This document shows, piece by piece, positions 41,155 to 48,935 of a stretch of DNA of 51,623 nucleotides. This DNA comes from an uncultured Lachnospiraceae bacterium (GTDB lineage: Bacteria; Bacillota; Clostridia; Lachnospirales; Lachnospiraceae), in the NCBI GenBank assembly GCA_947167135.1, contig CAMVGV010000017.1:1-51623 (forward strand). Direction: 5' to 3'. Positions within the stretch are counted from its first letter, which is position 1. Each line of letters opens with the position of its first letter. Below the pieces are notes generated by a model. That model saw only the letters and a list, made by a program, of their open reading frames with translations, ran no database searches and was not told the origin of the DNA. The position numbers and the translations under genes were made by a program.

Positions 41155-42844
41155 CGAACTTATAAAAGAGTTTCAGCATCTGATAGAAAAGGCATCCCGG
41201 GAAAGGCTGAGCCGTGATGACCTGAAACAGGTATGTGAATATCTCGGAATATCCAAATTCTACTATGATGTGGATTATGATGATGACTTCCGTTTCCGGG
41301 ACAATCGTATCGGAAAGGTGGTACTGGATGAGGAAAAAGAGGGAGACAAGATAATCCTGTATAAGGATGGACAGCAGACCGGACTGTGCCTTAAGTACGC
41401 ATATTTTTTCGACGACAAGGAGTATGTTCACTCTTTCCAGGAATTTAAGATAGGTGTGAAAAAAGAGGATCTTAATCTGGAGGCTCTGAAGCTTTTTGCG
41501 GATTTGATGTATCTGTTGTTAAGCCGCCGCAATATGAGAATGATGCTGGATATCTCCCAGAATTCCGATGCATTGACGGGAATACCGAATGTGGTATTTC
41601 TGCAAAAAAAATATAAGGAGCTTACGAGGACGATCCCGGAAGAGGATCTGCTGCTGATAAGGCTCAACCTTCAGAATTTTAGATATGTCAATGATGTGGC
41701 GGGGGGGAGAGCAGGAGATGAGGCCATAATACAGTACTCACGGAAGCTATGCACTTTTGTGGGCGAGGATGAGGCTGTATGCCGTCTCGGAGGAGACAAT
41801 TATGTTCTTGTAATACATAAGAGGAATCTGGAGGCTGTCCAGAGGAAGCTCGGAAATGTCTTGATCTCAAATCTGAAATCGGCACCGGGGGTAACCTTTA
41901 ATATTTCGACCTGGATGGGGATCTCCGAAGCAGTCAAAGGCCGGAGAAGACCCTTCTTTGAGCGGCTGAACGAGGCATCTGCGGCCTGTGAGCTTGCCAA
42001 GGGAAAGCTGAAAAAGCCTGTGGTTTATTTCGATGACGAGCTTGTGGAGGCCATAAGCCACAACCGCAGGATCCTGTCCTTATTCCGCCCCGCCATACAG
42101 AAGAGGGAGTTTGTCCCCTTCTTTCAGGCGAAGGTTGATATGCGCAGCGGAGAACTGGTAGGCTTTGAGGCGCTTTGCCGCTGGATACATGAAGGTCATT
42201 TTATATACCCTGATCAGTTCATTCCCATTCTTGACAAAAACTCGCTGATACCGGAGCTTGATATCACCATTTTCAAGGCAACCTGCTCCGCTATCCGTCA
42301 GTGGAAGAATATGGGCTATGATGTTCCGGTCATTTCCTCCAATTTTTCAAAGAAGAATCTCTATGTCTTGGATATAGAAGAAAAGATAGCCGCCATAATC
42401 GATGATTTCGGGCTTTCTCCCGAGTGCCTGGAAATAGAGATAACGGAAAGTGTCAAGGATACGGAGTACGAGCAGCTCATGGACTTTATCCGGAAGCTGA
42501 AGAATAAGGGAATAAGGATCTCCATTGACGATTTCGGAACGGGATATTCATCGCTTTCCCTGATACATAATATCAACGCGGATGTAATAAAGATCGACCG
42601 GAGTTTTGTGGACAAGCTTCCGGATGACAGGCGTTCAAGGATACTTATCGAGAGCATTATCAATATTGCCGACAGACTTCATATGTCGGTGATAGCCGAG
42701 GGTGTCGAGAACGAAAAGCAGGGAAGGGCACTTCTTGAAATGGGCTGCAACAAGGCCCAGGGGTATTTTTACAGTAAGCCGGTGGATTTTGAAGCTGCCA
42801 CAAAACTGATGGAAAGCACATCATTTAAACCCATGTCGGAATGA
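41141..42844 (+). CDS. GGDEF (degenerate)-EAL cyclic-di-GMP phosphodiesterase
   Basis: A 567-residue signalling protein. An N-terminal region of about 130 residues without a known domain is followed by a GGDEF domain whose signature reads RLGGDNYVLVI; GGDEF has become GGDNY, so cyclase activity is unlikely. The EAL domain keeps its key residues: GFEALCRW, EIEITES, ISIDDFGTGYSSL, IKIDRSF and IAEGVE. It should hydrolyse c-di-GMP. Start is TTG 41141, 8 nt after GGAGG and 14 bp inside the ligase gene; the frame to 41096 has no ribosome site. No membrane segment is seen. Translation is coupled to the cell-wall genes. Confidence 0.9.
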   Translation: MQLSNELIKEFQHLIEKASRERLSRDDLKQVCEYLGISKFYYDVDYDDDFRFRDNRIGKVVLDEEKEGDKIILYKDGQQTGLCLKYAYFFDDKEYVHSFQEFKIGVKKEDLNLEALKLFADLMYLLLSRRNMRMMLDISQNSDALTGIPNVVFLQKKYKELTRTIPEEDLLLIRLNLQNFRYVNDVAGGRAGDEAIIQYSRKLCTFVGEDEAVCRLGGDNYVLVIHKRNLEAVQRKLGNVLISNLKSAPGVTFNISTWMGISEAVKGRRRPFFERLNEASAACELAKGKLKKPVVYFDDELVEAISHNRRILSLFRPAIQKREFVPFFQAKVDMRSGELVGFEALCRWIHEGHFIYPDQFIPILDKNSLIPELDITIFKATCSAIRQWKNMGYDVPVISSNFSKKNLYVLDIEEKIAAIIDDFGLSPECLEIEITESVKDTEYEQLMDFIRKLKNKGIRISIDDFGTGYSSLSLIHNINADVIKIDRSFVDKLPDDRRSRILIESIINIADRLHMSVIAEGVENEKQGRALLEMGCNKAQGYFYSKPVDFEAATKLMESTSFKPMSE

Positions 42845-42929
42845 TCAGCATCCACCTCTTTTAAATCCATGCCCAAATGATCAGCATCCATATCATTCAA
42901 ATCCATACCCAATAATTAGCACTCACCTC
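42823..42929. repeat. 36-bp tandem triplication running from the EAL gene into the CIRCE operator
   Basis: Unit 1 is 42823-42858 and unit 2 is 42859-42894, both 36 bp. Unit 3 is 42895-42929 (35 bp). Shared pieces are TTTAAA.CCAT, then ATGATCAGCATCCA and CTC/ATC ends. Unit 1 includes the last 7 codons and the stop of the EAL gene. Unit 3 reads AATAATTAGCACTCACCTC in place of AATGATCAGCATCCACCTC and so contains the left arm of the CIRCE operator. Confidence 0.88.
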
Positions 42930-42942
42930 TTGACAGTGCTAA
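42916..42942 (+). promoter_or_regulatory. CIRCE operator (HrcA binding site) of clpB
   Basis: TTAGCACTC, a 9-nt spacer, and CAGTGCTAA. The consensus is TTAGCACTC-N9-GAGTGCTAA, so 17 of 18 bases match, with one change in the right arm. It overlaps the -35 of the promoter, as expected for repression by HrcA that is released on heat shock. Confidence 0.93.
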
Positions 42943-42958
42943 CAATTCAATGTATTAT
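42930..42958 (+). promoter_or_regulatory. Promoter of clpB
   Basis: A perfect TTGACA (42930-42935), a 17-nt spacer and TATTAT (42953-42958). An alternative TATAAT at 42956-42961 has a 20-nt spacer. Transcription would start near 42965, leaving about 350 nt before the clpB ATG. Confidence 0.85.
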
Positions 42959-42979
42959 AATAATTGACCTGCACAAAAC

Positions 42980-43047
42980 CATTCTGATCAGTACTATGTC
43001 ATTCTGATCAGTACTTTGTCATTCTGAGGGCGAAGCCCGAAGAATCT
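42980..43047. repeat. 20-bp tandem pair joined to a dispersed hairpin repeat
   Basis: CATTCTGATCAGTACT begins at 42980 and again, exactly 20 bp later, at 43000. A third CATTCTGA at 43020 leads into a dispersed hairpin copy with arms ATTCT/AGAAT and an inner GGGC-GAA-GCCC stem. All lie in the clpB untranslated leader. Confidence 0.85.
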
Positions 43048-43076
43048 TTATACGGGATCGGCGTACAGGCAGAGGC

Positions 43077-43249
43077 GATCTCCGGCAGGCAGATGCGGAT
43101 CAGATTACGCTCACTACCTTTGTTTTGTGCCGGAATATTTGGACGGCGCTCCCGCGAAAAATAAGCGCTTTCGCGTCGCGCCGCCACATTTCGGCACAAA
43201 ACTTCAGTCGTTCGCTATCAATCTGATCCGCATATGCCTGACGGAGATC
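43077..43249. repeat. 173-bp foldback element in the clpB leader
   Basis: The outer arms 43077-43106 and 43220-43249 are complementary at 28 of 30 positions. Inside, GTTTTGTGCCG (43122-43132) matches CGGCACAAAAC (43192-43202). At the apex CGCGAAA (43153-43159) pairs with TTTCGCG (43169-43175), with GGCGC/GCGCC flanks. The whole element can fold into one long imperfect hairpin. No open frame and no target-site duplication were recognised. It resembles a non-autonomous foldback element or a large regulatory RNA structure. Confidence 0.85.
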
Positions 43250-43316
43250 GTCCGCAGCGGAGCAATACCGGAGATCAAAGATCTCTGTATGCACCACTTG
43301 GGAAAGGAGGAACACT

Positions 43317-45908
43317 ATGAACATAAGTAAATTTACCCAGAGCTCAATGGAGGCAATAAATAACTGCCAGAGGGTTGCAATGGACTACGGAAATCAGGAG
43401 ATAGAACCGGAGCACCTTCTGTATTCACTTTTAACGATAGAAGATTCCCTTATCCTGAAGCTTGTGGAGAAGATGGGGATCGATAAGGAAAGCTTTATCC
43501 ACCGCACGGAGGAAGCACTGTCAAAGCTTGTGAAGGTTCAGGGCGGAGACAGCTTTGTGGGAAAGAATTTAAACAAGGTAATGACATATGCAGAGGATGA
43601 GGCGAAGGCCATGGGGGATGAGTATGTCTCGGTGGAGCATCTCTTCCTCTGCATGATAAAGTACCCGGATAAGGCTGTGGCCGAGCTGTTCAGGGAGTAC
43701 GGCATAACAAGGGAGCGGTTCCTGTCTGCCCTGCAGGAGGTAAGGGGAAACCAGAGGGTTGTCAGCGATAACCCGGAGAGTACCTATGATACCCTTTCGA
43801 GATACGGGATAAACCTGGTGGAAAGGGCGAGAGAGGAAAAGCTGGATCCGGTGATCGGAAGGGACAGTGAGATCAGGAATGTCATAAGGATACTTTCCAG
43901 AAAGACAAAGAATAATCCTGTGCTTATAGGTGAGCCCGGCGTCGGGAAAACCGCGGCGGTTGAGGGACTTGCCCAGCGTATAGTAAGGGGAGATGTGCCG
44001 GAAGGCCTGAAGGACAAGGAGATATTTTCCCTTGATATGGGTTCTCTTGTAGCAGGGGCAAAGTACAGAGGTGAATTTGAGGAGAGACTGAAGGCTGTAT
44101 TAAATGAGATAAAGCATTCCGACGGCAGGATAATACTCTTTATAGATGAGATCCATAATATTGTGGGAGCAGGCAAGGCAGAGGGCAGTATGGATGCAGG
44201 AAATATGCTGAAACCTATGCTTGCAAGAGGTGAGCTTCACTGCATAGGTGCCACAACCCTTGACGAATACAGGAAGTATATAGAAAAGGATGCGGCGCTG
44301 GAGCGGCGTTTCCAGCCTGTAATGGTGGATGAACCCTCTGTTGAGGACACCATTTCCATTCTCCGCGGGGTAAAGGACCGCTATGAGGTGTTCCACGGGG
44401 TAAAGATAAATGACTCAGCCCTGGTGGCTGCTGCAGAGCTTTCACACAGGTATATAAGCGACCGTTTCCTTCCGGATAAGGCAATAGATCTGGTGGATGA
44501 AGCCTGCGCTTCCATAAAAACCGAGCTTGATTCCCTGCCGGAGGAGCTTGATGAGCTGAACCGGAGGATCACCCAGCTGCAGATAGAAGAGAATGCCCTG
44601 AAAAAGGAAAATGACAATCAGAGTAAGACGAGGCTTCAGGACCTGCAGAAAGAGCTCTATGAGCTAAAGGATGAATTCTCGAAAAAGAAGGCTGAATGGG
44701 ACAATGAAAAGGATTCCGTTTCAAAGGTTTCCGGACTAAGGGAAGAAATAGAGTCACTGCGGAATGAGATAGCGATAGCCACGAGAAACGGGGATCTCAC
44801 CAGGGCATCCGAGCTTCAGTACGGGAAGCTGCCGGGGCTTATGAAGACCCTGGAGACAGAGGAACGGAAGAATCAGGACAAGGATTTCTCCATGGTACAC
44901 GAAGCGGTGACGGATGAGGAGATAGCGGACATTGTATCCAGATGGACCGGCATCCCTGTGTCAAAGCTCACTGAGGGAGAAAAGAATAAGACCCTGAATC
45001 TCGACAAGGAGCTTCATAAGAAGGTAATAGGCCAGAACGATGCCGTTCAGAGGGTGACGGAGGCCATAATCCGTTCAAAGGCCGGAATAAAGGATCCGAC
45101 AAAGCCTATAGGTTCCTTCCTTTTCCTGGGACCCACCGGTGTGGGGAAAACAGAGCTTGCCAAGGCTCTGGCTCTTGCACTCTTTGATGATGAAAACAAT
45201 ATGGTCCGTATCGATATGAGTGAGTATATGGAAAAGTTTTCCGTATCACGCCTTATAGGAGCGCCTCCGGGATATGTGGGCTACGACGAAGGGGGACAGC
45301 TTACGGAGGCGGTAAGGAGAAAGCCTTACAGCGTTATTCTGTTTGATGAGGTGGAGAAGGCACATCCCGATGTATTTAATGTACTGCTTCAGGTTCTGGA
45401 TGATGGCCGCATCACGGACTCCCTTGGACGGACAGTGGATTTTAAGAATACCATAGTTATAATGACCAGCAATCTGGGATCAGAGAGTCTCTTAAACGGC
45501 ATAGATGACTACGGTTCCATCAGCCTTACCGCGCAGGCGGAGGTCAATGCTGCATTACGGGAGCATTTCCGTCCGGAATTCTTAAACAGACTGGATGAGA
45601 TAATAATGTTCAGGCCTCTTACAAGGGCTGACATAAAGAGCATAATCGACCTGATCCTTGCAGAAACGAATGAACGTATAGAGTCGAGAGAGCTGAAGAT
45701 AGAGCTCACCGACAGCGCTAAGGAATTCATCGGGGAAAGCGCCTACGATCCTGTATTCGGTGCCAGACCCCTGAAGAGATACATGCAGAAAAATGTTGAG
45801 ACTCTGTCTGCCAAGCTCATTCTTTCCGGAGAGGCCGGGGCAGGCAGTATCATAACCGTAGACAGCGACGGCACAAAGCTCACGGCGGCTGTCCGGAGCG
45901 CCTCCTGA
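43317..45908 (+). CDS. clpB: ATP-dependent disaggregase ClpB
   Basis: An 863-residue Hsp100 chaperone that pulls apart aggregated proteins together with DnaK. Order: Clp N-domain repeats (about 1-145); AAA1 with Walker A GEPGVGKTA and Walker B IILFIDEIHNI; coiled-coil middle domain (about 405-525, charge-rich, with RDNGDL-like swap to RNGDLTRASELQYGK); AAA2 with GPTGVGKTE and VILFDEVEKAHPDV. The middle domain distinguishes it from ClpC and ClpA. ATG follows AAAGGAGG. Heat-shock control is through CIRCE upstream, and a terminator follows. Confidence 0.97.
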   Translation: MNISKFTQSSMEAINNCQRVAMDYGNQEIEPEHLLYSLLTIEDSLILKLVEKMGIDKESFIHRTEEALSKLVKVQGGDSFVGKNLNKVMTYAEDEAKAMGDEYVSVEHLFLCMIKYPDKAVAELFREYGITRERFLSALQEVRGNQRVVSDNPESTYDTLSRYGINLVERAREEKLDPVIGRDSEIRNVIRILSRKTKNNPVLIGEPGVGKTAAVEGLAQRIVRGDVPEGLKDKEIFSLDMGSLVAGAKYRGEFEERLKAVLNEIKHSDGRIILFIDEIHNIVGAGKAEGSMDAGNMLKPMLARGELHCIGATTLDEYRKYIEKDAALERRFQPVMVDEPSVEDTISILRGVKDRYEVFHGVKINDSALVAAAELSHRYISDRFLPDKAIDLVDEACASIKTELDSLPEELDELNRRITQLQIEENALKKENDNQSKTRLQDLQKELYELKDEFSKKKAEWDNEKDSVSKVSGLREEIESLRNEIAIATRNGDLTRASELQYGKLPGLMKTLETEERKNQDKDFSMVHEAVTDEEIADIVSRWTGIPVSKLTEGEKNKTLNLDKELHKKVIGQNDAVQRVTEAIIRSKAGIKDPTKPIGSFLFLGPTGVGKTELAKALALALFDDENNMVRIDMSEYMEKFSVSRLIGAPPGYVGYDEGGQLTEAVRRKPYSVILFDEVEKAHPDVFNVLLQVLDDGRITDSLGRTVDFKNTIVIMTSNLGSESLLNGIDDYGSISLTAQAEVNAALREHFRPEFLNRLDEIIMFRPLTRADIKSIIDLILAETNERIESRELKIELTDSAKEFIGESAYDPVFGARPLKRYMQKNVETLSAKLILSGEAGAGSIITVDSDGTKLTAAVRSAS

Positions 45909-45925
45909 GTTTTATAAAAAAGAAA

Positions 45926-45970
45926 AAAGAAAAGACGGGGTTTCTATTGAAAATCCCCGTCTTTTTTGTT
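45926..45970 (+). terminator. Rho-independent terminator after clpB
   Basis: AAAAGACGGGG (about 45930-45940) pairs with CCCCGTCTTTT (45955-45965), with a 14-nt loop, followed by TTGTT. Ends the clpB transcript. Confidence 0.92.
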
Positions 45971-46048
45971 ATCATTCTTTAGTTGTGGAATCAGTGAACA
46001 TTTGTAACCGTTCATAAATTAGGATTATTTTAGAAGGTCAGTAAAGTT

Positions 46049-48202
46049 ATGAAAGCAAGTAAAACAAACGTATTTATTTTTCTCATTGTCCTGGTACTCC
46101 TCATACTTGTTGCCGTATTCGGTATCGGCTCTGAGGTAAAGAAGGTTCAGGATATCCGGTTCGGAATTGATATCAGGGGCGGTGTGGAGGCCGTGTTCAA
46201 GCCTGAAACAGATGAAGCTGTATCCGACAGTGAGCTGGAATCCGCACGGAGCATTATTGAGACAAGACTTGATAATAAGAAGATCACGGACCGCGAGATC
46301 ACTATCGATAAGGACGGGCGCTATATCATAGTGCGTTTCCCCTGGAAATCGGATGAGACGGACTATGATCCCGAGACTGCCATTGCAGAGCTCGGAGAAA
46401 CTGCCCTGCTTACATTTAAGGATCCCTCCGGAAATATTATGGTGCAGGGAAAGAATGTTACCAGTGCAAAGGCTGAGTCACGAAATGAAAACGGTATGAC
46501 CGAGTATGTGGTTTCCCTTATATTTGACGATGAGGGTGCTCGTCTTTTCCAGGAGGCCACAGCCAATCTGGTGGGTCAGCAGATGGGGATATATATGGAT
46601 GACACGATAATCAGCAACCCTGTTGTCCAGAGCGAGATATCCGGAGGACAGGCCGTCATCACGGGAATGGATGACTATGAGGAGGCAAAGGATCTGGCAG
46701 ACAAGATAAACGCCGGTGCCCTTCCTTTCTCACTGGAGACCAAGTCCTTCAGTACCATCAGCCCTTCACTCGGACAGAATGCCTTGCAGGTAATGATATA
46801 TGCGGGTATCATCGCCTTTGCCATTGTGTGTGTATTTATGCTTGCATTCTACAGGCTGCCCGGCTTTGTTGCCTGCCTTACGCTTTTACTTCAGACGGTG
46901 CTGCAGCTTTTGGCCATATCTGTGCCGCAGTTCACCTTAACCCTTCCCGGTATAGCAGGTATCATCCTTTCGGTCGGTATGGCGGTTGATGCCAATGTTA
47001 TTATATCGGAACGTATCTCCGAGGAGCTTAAGAAGGGTGAAACGGTGAGAAGTGCGGTGCGCCGTGGATATCAGAAGGCCTTTACCGCCGTTCTTGACGG
47101 AAATATCACCACTGCCATAGTTGCCGTTGTCCTTATGATATTCGGATCAGGGACCATGCTTTCATTCGGATACACGCTGCTGGTGGGAGTTATCGTTAAC
47201 TGCTTCATCGGCGTGAGTGTTTCGAAATTTGTCCTCACTTCTCTCGTTGAATACAATGCTTTCAATACCGAGAAGGTATTTATTCAGAAGAAAGACAAGG
47301 CGGATATTAAATTCTTCGAGAATAAAAAGATATTTGCCATTGTGACAGCGCTTCTCTTTGTGGCAGGTATCGCCGTAATCGCTCTAAGGGGTCTGAATCT
47401 CGACACCCAGTTTACCGGCGGAACTGTACTGGAGTATTCGGTTAACAGTCAGTCGGTTGATACGGAAGCTGTCGCACAGGCCGTTAACGGTGCCATAAAC
47501 AGAAATTCCACGGTTCAGGTTTCCAACAGTCAGGCAGGAACCACGGTAGTGGTAACCCTGGCAGGGAATGCCGGTCTCACACCTGATGAACAGGCGAAGG
47601 CCGGAGAAGCCATAGGTAAGGTTCTCAATATCAGCAATCTGGAACCCAGCCAGACCTTTGCGGTGGAACCTTATGTGGGAGCAAAGGCCTTAAGGAACGC
47701 GGTAATAGCCATTCTCATTGCCTTCGTCGGAATACTTCTGTATGTGGGATTCCGTTTTGCGGCACTTTCCGGACTTTCTGCCGGAATCACCGCTATCATC
47801 GCCCTGATGCATGATGTTTGTATAGTATTGTTTGCCTTCGCACTGTTCGGGATCCCTCTCGGAAATTCCTTTGTGGCAGTGGTTCTGACCATAGTGGGTT
47901 ATTCCATCAATGATACCATTGTGGTATATGACAGAATAAGGGAAAACAGGAATATGGATGCAAGGCTCTCTATTTCAGAGCTGGTTGACAGATCGGTAAC
48001 CCAGGTACTGGCAAGATCCATAAATACATCCATAACGACTCTTCTCTGCGTGCTGGTAATACTGGTGGCTTCGATCCTTTACAGGATATCCTCAATATAC
48101 CAGTTCTCTCTTCCTATGATGGTAGGTCTCGTTGCCGGCTGCTATTCATCGATCTGTATTGCAGCAGCGCTCTGGGCCAGCTGGAAGAGTAAGAAAGCCT
48201 GA
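46049..48202 (+). CDS. secDF: Fused protein translocase subunit SecDF
   Basis: A 717-residue fusion of SecD and SecF. It uses the proton gradient to help pull secreted proteins out of SecYEG. The SecD part starts with a signal-anchor helix, then FGIDIRGGVEAVF (about 36-48), and a six-helix block with DANVIISERI. The SecF part begins near 425 with LDTQFTGGTVLEYSV and ends with GYSINDTIVVYDRIREN. A single-chain SecDF is common in Firmicutes. A distant AGAAGG precedes the ATG. The usual yajC partner is not next to it. Confidence 0.95.
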   Translation: MKASKTNVFIFLIVLVLLILVAVFGIGSEVKKVQDIRFGIDIRGGVEAVFKPETDEAVSDSELESARSIIETRLDNKKITDREITIDKDGRYIIVRFPWKSDETDYDPETAIAELGETALLTFKDPSGNIMVQGKNVTSAKAESRNENGMTEYVVSLIFDDEGARLFQEATANLVGQQMGIYMDDTIISNPVVQSEISGGQAVITGMDDYEEAKDLADKINAGALPFSLETKSFSTISPSLGQNALQVMIYAGIIAFAIVCVFMLAFYRLPGFVACLTLLLQTVLQLLAISVPQFTLTLPGIAGIILSVGMAVDANVIISERISEELKKGETVRSAVRRGYQKAFTAVLDGNITTAIVAVVLMIFGSGTMLSFGYTLLVGVIVNCFIGVSVSKFVLTSLVEYNAFNTEKVFIQKKDKADIKFFENKKIFAIVTALLFVAGIAVIALRGLNLDTQFTGGTVLEYSVNSQSVDTEAVAQAVNGAINRNSTVQVSNSQAGTTVVVTLAGNAGLTPDEQAKAGEAIGKVLNISNLEPSQTFAVEPYVGAKALRNAVIAILIAFVGILLYVGFRFAALSGLSAGITAIIALMHDVCIVLFAFALFGIPLGNSFVAVVLTIVGYSINDTIVVYDRIRENRNMDARLSISELVDRSVTQVLARSINTSITTLLCVLVILVASILYRISSIYQFSLPMMVGLVAGCYSSICIAAALWASWKSKKA

Positions 48203-48207
48203 CAGTG

Positions 48208-48702
48208 ATGAATCTGAATTATCTGATAGTTTTTTTCATATCCATGGTGCCCCTTATTGAGCTCCGTGGAGCGGTTCCCTTTGCGGTGGGCTTCCACAAT
48301 GCGGATCCCTCATTCAACCTTGTGATAGCATACATCCTTATCATTATAGGGAATATGCTTCCCGTGCCCTTTATCTATCTCTTTGCAAGGAAGGTTCTTG
48401 AATGGGGAAAGGATAAGCCGGTGATCGGTGGATTCTTTTCTTTCTGCCTGCAGAAGGGTGAAAAGGGAGGAAAGAAGCTGGAGGAAAAGGCAAAGAACGG
48501 GCTGTATGCGGCTCTTGCCCTTTTTGTAGGTATTCCGCTTCCGGGAACAGGAGCCTGGACGGGGATGCTGGCAGCCAGTATCCTGGATATGGATTTTAAG
48601 AAAAGCACCGCTGCGGTTTTGTCGGGAGTCCTGCTCGCAGGAATAATAGTAGGTATTGTTTCTTTCGGGGCTTTCGGTGCGGTAAACGCGATAACGGGTT
48701 AG
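48208..48702 (+). CDS. COG2426 / small multidrug export family membrane protein
   Basis: A 164-residue membrane protein with about four hydrophobic helices. The family marks are MVPLIELRGAVPFAV near the N-terminus and VGIPLPGTGAWTGMLAASIL near residues 111-130. The family (PF06695) is named for putative small-multidrug export, but direct evidence of that role is thin. It begins 5 bp after the secDF stop, possibly coupled. A GTG at 48205 directly before the ATG could be the start instead. Confidence 0.85.
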   Translation: MNLNYLIVFFISMVPLIELRGAVPFAVGFHNADPSFNLVIAYILIIIGNMLPVPFIYLFARKVLEWGKDKPVIGGFFSFCLQKGEKGGKKLEEKAKNGLYAALALFVGIPLPGTGAWTGMLAASILDMDFKKSTAAVLSGVLLAGIIVGIVSFGAFGAVNAITG

Positions 48703-48760
48703 AAAATATCGAAGGGGATCGTCATTTGACGGTTCCCTTTACTGCATAAAGGAGAAAACT

Positions 48761-48934
48761 ATGATCCCATCAGATCCGGTAATACTGCTTAGCTATATAA
48801 ACACACAGCTTAGAGATAATTACAGCTCTCTGGACGAACTGTGTGCTTCTCTTGATGCTGATAAAAAAGATATATGTGACAGGCTGTATGCCATAGGCTA
48901 TACTTACGACAAAGAAGGAAATACTTTTAAGTAA
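48761..48934 (+). CDS. DUF4250 small protein
   Basis: A 57-residue protein (MIPSDPVILLSYINTQLRDN ... YDKEGNTFK). It matches the DUF4250 pattern known to me from clostridia, in which MIP.DP..LLS..N..LRD is followed by SLDELC.SLD. The middle part looks like a helix-turn-helix (SLDELCASLDADKKDICDRL), so a DNA-binding role is possible but unproven. ATG follows AAAGGAG. rarA begins one base after its stop, suggesting coupled expression. Confidence 0.85.
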   Translation: MIPSDPVILLSYINTQLRDNYSSLDELCASLDADKKDICDRLYAIGYTYDKEGNTFK

Positions 48935-48935
48935 T

